NCBI GenBank assembly: GCA_946482005.1
Contig: CAMLPV010000010.1
Coordinates: 1-64,000, forward strand
Length of the DNA stretch: 64,000 bases
Direction of reading: 5' to 3'
Source of the DNA: an uncultured Gilliamella sp.
GTDB taxonomy: Bacteria; Pseudomonadota; Gammaproteobacteria; Enterobacterales; Orbaceae
In this document: in pieces, positions 56,743 to 64,000 of the stretch
Layout: every line of letters starts with the position of its first letter
How positions within the stretch are numbered: the stretch's first letter is position 1
Translations under genes and position numbers: made by a program
The notes under the pieces: generated by a model
What the model was told of the DNA's origin: nothing
The model's input: only the letters and a program-made list of their open reading frames with translations
Database searches by the model: none

Positions 56743-58182
56743 ATGAAATTAAAAAAAATCTTTTTAAAAATTATTACGGTGTTATTTTTATCAATAAACA
56801 TTGTCTATGCAACCGAACCACCCGAAACATGGTATTTTTATAAAGTTTCGAAAAATACAGCTTTAGATTATGAATCAGATTCTGAAAGAGAGCGTTTAAT
56901 AGATAAATATTCAGAAACTAAACTAATCTTAATTGATGGCGATTTAACAGTAGATAAAATTTGTACCATGCCACATGAGACAACGACTGATATTGAAACA
57001 CCTTTATCATATTGGAAATCTCCCGAACTAACAGACAAGTATAAAAAAATTTTTATAGAAGAAAAAATCCCACTAGAAAACCAAATAGAAGTAACAAGAA
57101 ATAACTATGAAAATGAAAATTATCCCTGTTTTAAAGAGGAATTTACAGACTTAATAAAAACAGGTAATTTTATGGTTTTCATGACTAACCCAGGATATTT
57201 ACTCATTTTTTCAGAAAACTTAGAAAAAGATCTCTCTCAATCAAATGACAAATCATTTTCAAAAGAGTTGACACAACTACCGATTATTGACACTCCTTTA
57301 AATGATTATGATTTGTATGAATTAGATAAGGAAGACTCATTAAAAGAAATACCTGTCCATTATAAAAAGTATTTGGATATTCCTTCGTACGAGGGAGAAG
57401 ATATATTAGCAGCGAAATTACCTTCAATTTCTTCAAATATTAATCCATATATTATTAGTTATGTTATGGATAGTGGAGAAAGGGATTCGTATTTATATTT
57501 ATTTTCAGACAATGATAACGTGTTAGATAAACTATTAATTTTTAGTTATATAACCACGACAAGGGGCGGGCCTGGAGGATACGGGCTTCCTGTTGGTTAT
57601 CGTTATTTTAACATAGATAAAAACTATTCAATTGAACGTCGGCAACGTTTTGAAGATGAAACTATTGAAATCCAACATTATCAAGTAAACCAAAATGGGA
57701 AATTTAAAGAAATTCCTGTGACATCGGAATGTTATAATCAATTTCCGCCTAAAGATAAAAATAAGCACTCCTCAAAAAGTCTTTTATTATCAAACTTTCA
57801 AGCCAATAACTATTTACGCTCTTATCTTGAGGATAAAAATGATTTCTATGATATGACTATGACACTAAATATTGAAGAAAATATTTTTTGTCTCAATTAT
57901 CAACAGTCTTTTCCAATAACTCTGAATAAAATCAATGCTAAAAAGTTTTTCAATAATGAAAATTTATACCAACAACAGGTTGAAAATTTTAAGAAAGTAG
58001 GTATTGATATAAGTAATGAGTTGGAATATATCACTTTCCAAAATATTGAAAATACCCGATTAACTAATTTTTTATTGAATGGCAATCAGGCGATTTATAT
58101 GGACAATAAACTCTTTTTTGTCGGTGAAAATTACTTTGCTTTCTTTTGGCAACCAAAAGATGAAGAATTATTTTATGAATAG
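56743..58182 (+). CDS. Large exported hypothetical protein (479 aa)
   Basis: I do not recognise the family. The ATG at 56743 gives a good signal peptide (MKLKKIFLKIITVLFLSINI, cleavage after VYA). An in-frame ATG at 56719 would add eight polar residues ahead of it. The mature protein is acidic and about 455 residues. The centre (YVMDSGERDSYLYLFSDND) resembles the beta-strand pattern of the neighbouring immunity-like proteins (YLDIDYQDSYLNLF in 55203). It may therefore be a two-domain immunity protein. Confidence 0.55.
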   Translation: MKLKKIFLKIITVLFLSINIVYATEPPETWYFYKVSKNTALDYESDSERERLIDKYSETKLILIDGDLTVDKICTMPHETTTDIETPLSYWKSPELTDKYKKIFIEEKIPLENQIEVTRNNYENENYPCFKEEFTDLIKTGNFMVFMTNPGYLLIFSENLEKDLSQSNDKSFSKELTQLPIIDTPLNDYDLYELDKEDSLKEIPVHYKKYLDIPSYEGEDILAAKLPSISSNINPYIISYVMDSGERDSYLYLFSDNDNVLDKLLIFSYITTTRGGPGGYGLPVGYRYFNIDKNYSIERRQRFEDETIEIQHYQVNQNGKFKEIPVTSECYNQFPPKDKNKHSSKSLLLSNFQANNYLRSYLEDKNDFYDMTMTLNIEENIFCLNYQQSFPITLNKINAKKFFNNENLYQQQVENFKKVGIDISNELEYITFQNIENTRLTNFLLNGNQAIYMDNKLFFVGENYFAFFWQPKDEELFYE

Positions 58183-58367
58183 GTTAAATTTTAAGATACG
58201 ATGATAGTCATTATCCATCTAGAATTGAACAGTAAGGGTGTTGATAGTGAGTATAAATGGATAGGAAAAATAAATTAGAAATAATTCAGAGCTTTGATGG
58301 AGGAGTAGTCTCTTACCTTTTTGAGTATCAAAAAATGGAGATAATATTGTCGCAACTTTGCAAGTTG

Positions 58368-58925
58368 ATGAATAAAATCTTAATACCCTTATTGTTTGTT
58401 TTTATTAATAACCAATCATTTGCACACACTCATTCTTATTGCAATCTGAATTTGGTTGTTAGTTACGATATTGAAGAATGTGCAAATTTTTTTGAAGAAA
58501 AAATATCATCACTTTCGTCAGAACAAAAACAGTCTTTTCAAAAAGATTTTGAGAAAATAAAAAAGGATTACCCTTACCCTGAGTTTTTTATTCCTTTATT
58601 ACGTAATTATCCAACTCCTGAAGTTTTGTTTACTGACCTTCAATTGAGTGAGGAAGATGATAAAAGAAAGGAATATAGTAAAACGAAAATTTCTTTTGAT
58701 GATGTTGAGTCTTTAGTATTTAATAAATATATAAGGATTTTTCAAATATATAAAATTATTATTATCATGTTAGAGAAAAAGAGCAATCTAACATTAAGTG
58801 AACAAAATATGCTGCAAGTAAGTAAGCAACGCAGTCAATGTTTAGGTGAAATTTTAGATGATTTAAGTAACAACCCTGAAAAATCAATTGAAGAAAAAGT
58901 TATTATAGATAAATGTTATAAATAA
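58368..58925 (+). CDS. Exported helical hypothetical protein (185 aa)
   Basis: The ATG at 58368 begins a signal peptide (MNKILIPLLFVFINNQSFA, then HTHSYCNLN). The frame extends to 58257 but the extra 37 residues would hide the signal. The mature part is charged and helical, with four cysteines (YCNL, EECAN, SQCLG, DKCYK) that could form two disulfides. Family not recognised. It is the last gene of the immunity-like cluster. Confidence 0.5.
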   Translation: MNKILIPLLFVFINNQSFAHTHSYCNLNLVVSYDIEECANFFEEKISSLSSEQKQSFQKDFEKIKKDYPYPEFFIPLLRNYPTPEVLFTDLQLSEEDDKRKEYSKTKISFDDVESLVFNKYIRIFQIYKIIIIMLEKKSNLTLSEQNMLQVSKQRSQCLGEILDDLSNNPEKSIEEKVIIDKCYK

Positions 58926-59437
58926 TGATTCAAAAAAATCATTAATTATTTAATAGTATTAATGATAATTGTTTATAAATTTAACTGTAAGTGAACCTAT
59001 AAATATATTACAAAATGTGGGTTTATAATCAAAATAGATCATTTTACTAAAAGGTATGCTGTAACAAAATTCGAATTGAAAAGATTGATGTTCTTAGCAA
59101 GGATTAATTATAAAAGTAATGATATTTGAACAAAAAACCGATATCAAACTTTTTAGATCTGTTTATTTTAAAACTTTAGACATTAAGTAACGTTATGCAG
59201 TTAATGGTATACAATAAAAAAATAGATGCTAATGTGTTTACAAAAATTAGTATAACCCGCTTAATAAAATGATTTTGTCAAAAAGTTTCAGGTTAACTAT
59301 ACGTTTAAGTAAAAAATGGGTTAAACGAATAATTGAATATCGAAAAAGTATTATACCAGCCTATAATCTGAACCTATCTGCAACTTATCCTCAGTTGGTA
59401 TATAATAATTATCATAAATTAATAGTAGAGATGACTT
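58926..59437. other. Intergenic region upstream of xerD
   Basis: About 510 bp of AT-rich DNA without a gene, closing the T6SS cargo island. It has one copy of the dispersed motif at 59275-59317 pointing at xerD, whose promoter must lie here. Confidence 0.5.
59275..59317 (+). promoter_or_regulatory. Dispersed motif copy pointing at xerD
   Basis: TTGTCAAAAAGTTTCAGG, then TTAACTATACGTTTAAGT, then AAAAAATG. The 18-bp period between GTTTCAGG and GTTTAAGT is kept. It lies about 120 bp upstream of the xerD start. Confidence 0.55.
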
Positions 59438-60355
59438 TTGATATCTGATAAAAATATACCAGCACAAAATAAACTGTTAATACAACAATTTTTAGATGCA
59501 CTATGGCTAGAACGCAATTTAGCTGAAAATACTATTGCATCTTATAAACTTGATTTAATAGCATTAAGTCAATCACTGCAACAACAAGATGTAACGTTAT
59601 TGACCGCACAAACGGATAATTTACAGAATTTTTTAATGCAGAGAGTTCAAGATGGATATAAAGCCAGCAGCTCTGCACGTTTACTCAGTGCAACTAAACG
59701 ATTTTTTCAGTATCTTTATCAAGAAAATTATCGTACTGATGATCCTTCTGCAGTTTTATCATCACCTAAATTACCCAAAAAACTGCCTAAAGATTTAACT
59801 GAATCACAAGTTGATGCTTTGCTTGAATCACCTAGTATTGAAGACCCTATTGAGCTTCGCGACAAAGCCATGCTAGAAGTTCTTTACGCCACAGGTTTAC
59901 GTGTTTCTGAATTGGTTAATTTAGAAATAAGTGATGTCAGTTTACGTCAAGGTGTCGTTCGAATCATCGGTAAAGGTAACAAAGAACGTTTAGTACCACT
60001 TGGTGAAGAAGCGATTTATTGGTTAGAATATTATTTTAAATATGCTCGAAATGATCTTTTGAAAAATGGTGCAATTGATGTACTTTTTCCAAGCAGATTA
60101 GGAAAAAAAATGACCAGACAGACTTTCTGGCATAGAATCAAATATTATGCCATACTAACCGGCATTAATATTGAGGCTCTTTCCCCCCATGTACTTCGAC
60201 ATGCTTTTGCAACCCATTTGCTTAATCATGGCGCGGATTTGCGCGTGGTACAAATGCTACTCGGTCATAGTAGCTTATCAACCACTCAAATTTACACACA
60301 TGTAGCAACGGAAAGATTAAAGCAGTTACACAGCAAACATCATCCTCGAGCGTAG
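59438..60355 (+). CDS. xerD: Site-specific tyrosine recombinase XerD
   Basis: A 305-residue recombinase that, with XerC, resolves chromosome dimers at dif under FtsK control. The N-terminal SAM-like domain has FLDALWLERNLAENTIASY. The catalytic residues lie in ATGLRVSELVNL (Arg), IGKGNKERLVPL (Lys), LSPHVLRHAFATH (His, Arg), LLGHSSLSTTQ (His) and IYTHVA (Tyr). It closely follows E. coli XerD over its whole length. The start is a TTG at 59438 because the only nearby ATG (59431) is in a frame that stops at once. dsbC follows by 25 nt. Confidence 0.96.
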   Translation: MISDKNIPAQNKLLIQQFLDALWLERNLAENTIASYKLDLIALSQSLQQQDVTLLTAQTDNLQNFLMQRVQDGYKASSSARLLSATKRFFQYLYQENYRTDDPSAVLSSPKLPKKLPKDLTESQVDALLESPSIEDPIELRDKAMLEVLYATGLRVSELVNLEISDVSLRQGVVRIIGKGNKERLVPLGEEAIYWLEYYFKYARNDLLKNGAIDVLFPSRLGKKMTRQTFWHRIKYYAILTGINIEALSPHVLRHAFATHLLNHGADLRVVQMLLGHSSLSTTQIYTHVATERLKQLHSKHHPRA

Positions 60356-60380
60356 TTCTCAACAAAATAAGGATAATTAA

Positions 60381-61085
60381 ATGAAGAAAATAGTTTTAAG
60401 TATAGGTTTGGCATTAATCTCAACTTCAGTACTAGCAGCTAATACAGATATTACAAAAAGCTTAAACCGATTAGGTTATGAATCCAAAGATATAAAAATT
60501 GAGAATAGTCCAGTAAATGGATTTAAAACCGTGATTACGCCTGATGGTATTTTTTATGTTTCTGATGATGGTAAATACTTAACTCAAGGACCTATTTTTG
60601 ATGTACAAGGTGATGAACCACAAAATATAGCTAATAGCAACAATGTTAAATTAATTAAATCTATTGAGAAAGATGCTATTGTCTATAAAGCTAACAATGA
60701 AAAATATGTTATTTCAGTATTTACCGATTATACTTGTCATTATTGTAAGTTATTGCATGAAAATATTAATAAATATTTAGATGCGGGTATTTCAGTGCAC
60801 TATTTTGCTTTTCCTCGTGCTGGTGCAGATAGCGAAGTTGGGAAAAACATGCAATCAATCTGGAGTGTAGCAGATCGTAAAGCTGCTTTTGAAAATGCTT
60901 ACAAAGATAATCCTATCTCTCCGGCAAGCAGTATGATACCTTATGTAACCCAACAATTTAACGTTGGCAAACAAATTGGTATTACTGGCACACCTGCCAT
61001 TGTTTTAGCTGATGGTCAACTTGTTTCTGGCTATGTTCCTGCTGATAAATTACTGACTATTTTAAATAAAAAATCGGTTAAGTAA
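60381..61085 (+). CDS. dsbC: Periplasmic disulfide isomerase DsbC, with only the active-site cysteines
   Basis: A 234-residue isomerase with signal peptide (MKKIVLSIGLALISTSVLA), N-terminal dimerisation domain and C-terminal thioredoxin fold. The active site is CHYC in FTDYTCHYCKLLH, where E. coli has CGYC. The cis-Pro loop is TGTPAIVL. The second, structural disulfide of E. coli DsbC is missing: the equivalent positions read IWSVAD and SPASSM, with Ser in both places, and the protein has no other cysteine. AAGGATAATTAA gives the ribosome binding site. The xerD-dsbC-recJ order is conserved in enterics. Confidence 0.95.
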   Translation: MKKIVLSIGLALISTSVLAANTDITKSLNRLGYESKDIKIENSPVNGFKTVITPDGIFYVSDDGKYLTQGPIFDVQGDEPQNIANSNNVKLIKSIEKDAIVYKANNEKYVISVFTDYTCHYCKLLHENINKYLDAGISVHYFAFPRAGADSEVGKNMQSIWSVADRKAAFENAYKDNPISPASSMIPYVTQQFNVGKQIGITGTPAIVLADGQLVSGYVPADKLLTILNKKSVK

Positions 61086-61136
61086 TATTTAACTAATCAA
61101 TTTTAATCATTAATTAAAACGAATATAAAGACATAT

Positions 61137-61156
61137 GTTAGCGTTTTGACGCTAAC
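61137..61156 (+). terminator. Hairpin directly upstream of recJ
   Basis: A perfect 7-bp stem GTTAGCG / CGCTAAC around TTTTGA ends 9 nt before the recJ ATG, where a ribosome binding site would be. It could attenuate recJ expression or lower its translation. No T tract follows. Confidence 0.4.
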
Positions 61157-61165
61157 ATTTATAAT

Positions 61166-62902
61166 ATGAATAAAACCAAAATATTACATCGAAAATTACC
61201 TGAAATTTTTCCTGAGTTATCACAAGATATTCCGCGACTATTGCAACGAATATACGCATTGCGTGGTATTAGATCCATGCATGAACTTGACTATACTACG
61301 CAAAATTTATGCAATTTTGATAAATTGGATGGGACACAAAACGCTGTTGAAATTCTTTATTCGGCAATGAAAGAGAATAAACGCATTGTCGTTGTCGGTG
61401 ATTTCGATACCGATGGGGCAACGAGTACGGCATTAATGGTCACAGCACTTAGAAAAATGGGCTGTCAATTTGTTGATTATATTATTCCAGATCGCTTTGA
61501 AGATGGCTATGGATTAAGTATAAGCGTAGTAAAAAAAGCTATTTCACAACACACGGATTTAATTATCACTGTTGATAATGGTATTGCTGCTGTTGAAGCG
61601 GTCGAGTTTGCAAAGCAAGCTAATTTAATGGTGATTATTACTGATCATCATTTATGTCCTGAACAGTTACCCAATGCTGATGCCATAATCAATCCTAATT
61701 TACCTGATTGTGCTTTTCCATCTAAGCATTTGGCTGGCGTCGGGGTAGCCTTTTATTTTATGCTGGCACTAAGGGCAAAATTACGTAAGGAAGATTGGTA
61801 TACAAAGAAAAATTTAACGCCATACAATGTTACTAATTTACTGGATTTAGTGGCGTTAGGTACTATTGCTGATGTAGTAAAACTTGATCACAATAATCGA
61901 ATATTAGTCCATCAAGGCATAAGCCGAATTCGATCAGGCTATTGTTGTGAAGGAATAAAAGCTTTATTGCAAATTGCTAAAAAAGAGCAGTCTTCTTTCA
62001 CTGCAACCGATCTCGCTTTTTATGTGGCCCCCCGATTAAATGCGGCAGGAAGAATGGATAATATGTCTTTAGGTGTTGAATTGTTACTTTGTGATGATTT
62101 TGATACTGCTTTAGAACAAGCCAAAAATCTTGATATGCTCAATAATGATCGCAAGTTGATTGAGCAAACTATGCATAAAGAAGCATTATCATTTATTCAA
62201 AAAATTGAAAATCAAGCAACAGCCATTCCTGACATACTTATTGTTTATCATCCTGAATGGCATCAAGGTATTATTGGTATTTTATCTGCCCGATTAAAAG
62301 ATAAGTATTATCGACCCGTTATCTCATTTGCTTCAACATCAGACGGTTTTTTAAAAGGATCGGGAAGATCAATTGCAGGAATACATTTCCGTGATTTATT
62401 AGATGAATTTGATCAGAAATACCCTAATTTAATTGTAAGTTTTGGTGGTCATGCAATGGCGGTAGGTTTAACCATTCGTGAAGAAGATTTTGAACAATTT
62501 AAAAATTGTTTTGAAGAGTTAATCAATACAAAATTAATTAAGACATCACTAGAACCAATTATTGAAACCGATGGTGAAATTGATGGTAAAGATTTTAATT
62601 ATGCGATCGCAAAACATATAAAAGAAGCGGGGCCTTGGGGAGAAGGATTTGCTGAGCCTATTTTTGATGGAGAATTTATCATTCATCAACAGCGCTTATT
62701 TGCAGAAAAACATCTTAGATTGGTTTTGGAACCCCAAAAAGGGGGACCGGTGATTGAAGGGATATTATTTAATGCTAATTTGCAACAATGGCCAGATCAA
62801 TCATTAAAAAATGTCAAAATCGTTTATCATCTGATGGTAGATGAATTTCGAGGTAATCAAATGGCAAAATTATTGATTCGATATTTATGGCCTATCGCAT
62901 AA
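61166..62902 (+). CDS. recJ: Single-strand-specific 5'-3' exonuclease RecJ
   Basis: A 578-residue exonuclease of the DHH family that acts in RecF-pathway recombination and mismatch repair. Metal-binding motifs are visible: VVGDFDTDGATSTAL, IITVDNGIAA, ITDHHLCPE and VALGTIADVV, then the DHHA1 region with SFGGHAMAVGL. Length equals the E. coli protein. No clear Shine-Dalgarno sequence precedes the ATG: a hairpin occupies that place. Third gene of xerD-dsbC-recJ. Confidence 0.95.
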   Translation: MNKTKILHRKLPEIFPELSQDIPRLLQRIYALRGIRSMHELDYTTQNLCNFDKLDGTQNAVEILYSAMKENKRIVVVGDFDTDGATSTALMVTALRKMGCQFVDYIIPDRFEDGYGLSISVVKKAISQHTDLIITVDNGIAAVEAVEFAKQANLMVIITDHHLCPEQLPNADAIINPNLPDCAFPSKHLAGVGVAFYFMLALRAKLRKEDWYTKKNLTPYNVTNLLDLVALGTIADVVKLDHNNRILVHQGISRIRSGYCCEGIKALLQIAKKEQSSFTATDLAFYVAPRLNAAGRMDNMSLGVELLLCDDFDTALEQAKNLDMLNNDRKLIEQTMHKEALSFIQKIENQATAIPDILIVYHPEWHQGIIGILSARLKDKYYRPVISFASTSDGFLKGSGRSIAGIHFRDLLDEFDQKYPNLIVSFGGHAMAVGLTIREEDFEQFKNCFEELINTKLIKTSLEPIIETDGEIDGKDFNYAIAKHIKEAGPWGEGFAEPIFDGEFIIHQQRLFAEKHLRLVLEPQKGGPVIEGILFNANLQQWPDQSLKNVKIVYHLMVDEFRGNQMAKLLIRYLWPIA

Positions 62903-63027
62903 GCCATAAAAATCGACTATAATTATCTGGACATTTCGGAATTACATCCAATTGCCAATCAAAACGACAGTGATAACAAAACAGATATTATTATCAGTAC
63001 ATTTTATTAAAAAGTTAAGGACTAAAA

Positions 63028-64000
63028 ATGCATATTCATATTCTAGGAATTTGTGGCACATTTATGACAGGAATTGCATTAATAGCCCGTTCGCAGGGTC
63101 ATCACGTAACGGGTTCAGACAAAAATGTTTACCCGCCGATGAGTACACTCTTACAAAAAGAGCATATTGATATTATTGAAGGATATGATCCCTCACAACT
63201 GACTCCTACCCCTGATCTGGTGATCATTGGTAATGCGTTATCAAGAGGTAACCCTTGTGTTGAATATGTGCTTGATAATAATATTCCTTATATTTCAGCC
63301 CCTCAATGGTTACATGACAATGTCTTACGCGATCGTTGGGTTATCGCGGTTGCAGGTACACATGGTAAAACAACCACTGCTGGAATGGTCAATTGGATTT
63401 TAGAAAAACAAGGTTATAAGCAAGGTTTTGTTATTGGTGGTGTACCTGGTAATTTTGATGTATCGGCAAGATTAGGCGAAGGTAACTTTTTTGTTATTGA
63501 AGCTGACGAATACGATTGTTCATTTTTTGACAAACGCTCAAAATTCATGCATTACTGCCCTAAGACATTAATCATGAATAATTTAGAATTTGATCATGCT
63601 GATATTTTTGATGATCTTGCTGCAATCCAAAAGCAGTTTCACCACTTAGTTCGTTTAGTACCAAGTAAAGGACTTATCATCACGCCACAAGATGATGTTA
63701 ATTTAAAACAAGTACTAGCTAAAGGTTGCTGGAGTGAACAAAGCTTTACGGAATCTGAAACAGGTTGGTTAGCTCAACGTATTAACAGTGATGCCAGCCA
63801 TTTTGCGGTTTACTACAATAGCGAAAAAGTGGGCGAAGTTAAGTATTCTTTAGTCGGTGAATATAACATGCATAATGCGTTGATGGCTATTGCTGCAGCT
63901 CATAATGTTGGTATTAAGCCGACAGATGCTTGTGCAGCACTCGGTTCATTTATCAACGCCAAAAGACGATTAGAACTTTATGGTGAAGTTAATAATATAG
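63028..64000 (+). CDS. mpl: UDP-N-acetylmuramate:L-alanyl-gamma-D-glutamyl-meso-diaminopimelate ligase Mpl, 5' part (runs off window)
   Basis: The first 324 codons are visible. Mpl re-attaches recycled murein tripeptide to UDP-MurNAc. The N-terminal MHIHILGICGTFMTGIALIA and the ATP loop GTHGKTTTAGMV (about residues 110-121) identify it within the Mur ligase family, as do VIEADEYDCSFFDKRSKF and IMNNLEFDHADIFDD. AAGG lies 8 nt upstream of the ATG. The 3' end is outside the window. Confidence 0.95.
   Translation, partial: MHIHILGICGTFMTGIALIARSQGHHVTGSDKNVYPPMSTLLQKEHIDIIEGYDPSQLTPTPDLVIIGNALSRGNPCVEYVLDNNIPYISAPQWLHDNVLRDRWVIAVAGTHGKTTTAGMVNWILEKQGYKQGFVIGGVPGNFDVSARLGEGNFFVIEADEYDCSFFDKRSKFMHYCPKTLIMNNLEFDHADIFDDLAAIQKQFHHLVRLVPSKGLIITPQDDVNLKQVLAKGCWSEQSFTESETGWLAQRINSDASHFAVYYNSEKVGEVKYSLVGEYNMHNALMAIAAAHNVGIKPTDACAALGSFINAKRRLELYGEVNNI

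Overview
The window is AT-rich chromosomal DNA of a gammaproteobacterium. The order tRNA-Thr/Tyr/Gly/Thr-tuf, the linked queA and tgt, the xerD-dsbC-recJ cluster and the near E. coli-identical tRNAs point to a relative of the enterics. The low GC, the many PTS systems, the fermentative adhE/adhP and the T6SS cargo locus would suit an insect-gut Orbaceae such as Gilliamella. That assignment is inference.

Layout. 1-790: start of tuf and four tRNAs, all leftward from one good promoter. 794-5460: adhE, tcdA and an exported hypothetical protein. 5538-6547: five tandem 200-203 bp non-coding repeats. 6625-13469: a carbohydrate block with dihydroxyacetone kinase subunits (dhaK, dhaL) facing a galactitol-type PTS operon (EIIA, EIIB, EIIC, PRD regulator, class II aldolase). 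13780-21352: UPF0210 protein with an ACT partner, an AlaA-type aminotransferase, two M48 lipoprotein proteases on either side of queA, tgt, and tRNA-Pro. 21335-30530: a small genomic island at the 3' end of tRNA-Pro. It has att-like repeats at both ends, an integrase remnant and a complete yersiniabactin-type uptake set (FyuA receptor, YbtP/YbtQ ABC pair, YbtA-like AraC regulator, YbtX-like MFS) with Fur boxes and no biosynthesis genes. 30566-34061: LacI-type regulator, operator and an ascorbate-type PTS. 34234-42219: GNAT enzyme, IS3 remnant, APC permease, adhP, MHS transporter, lacD, a membrane protein and grxB.

43053-58925 is a T6SS VgrG island without structural T6SS genes. VgrG is followed by a DUF4123 adaptor, a small unknown protein, a Tox-REase-5-like nuclease effector and its probable immunity protein, translationally coupled. 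Next comes about 10 kb of decayed effector pieces and a series of exported proteins. These look like immunity genes accumulated against a cell-wall peptidase toxin, including two almost identical tandem copies. 59438-64000: xerD, dsbC, recJ and the start of mpl.

Two patterns cross these blocks. One is a motif of about 42 bp, TTGT(C/A)A-AAAAGTTTSAGGT..., found once per unit in the tandem repeat and three more times elsewhere, each time pointing at the next gene. The other is repeated pairing of a toxin tail with an immunity start in the VgrG island. No rRNA, CRISPR array, intact transposon or prophage was seen.
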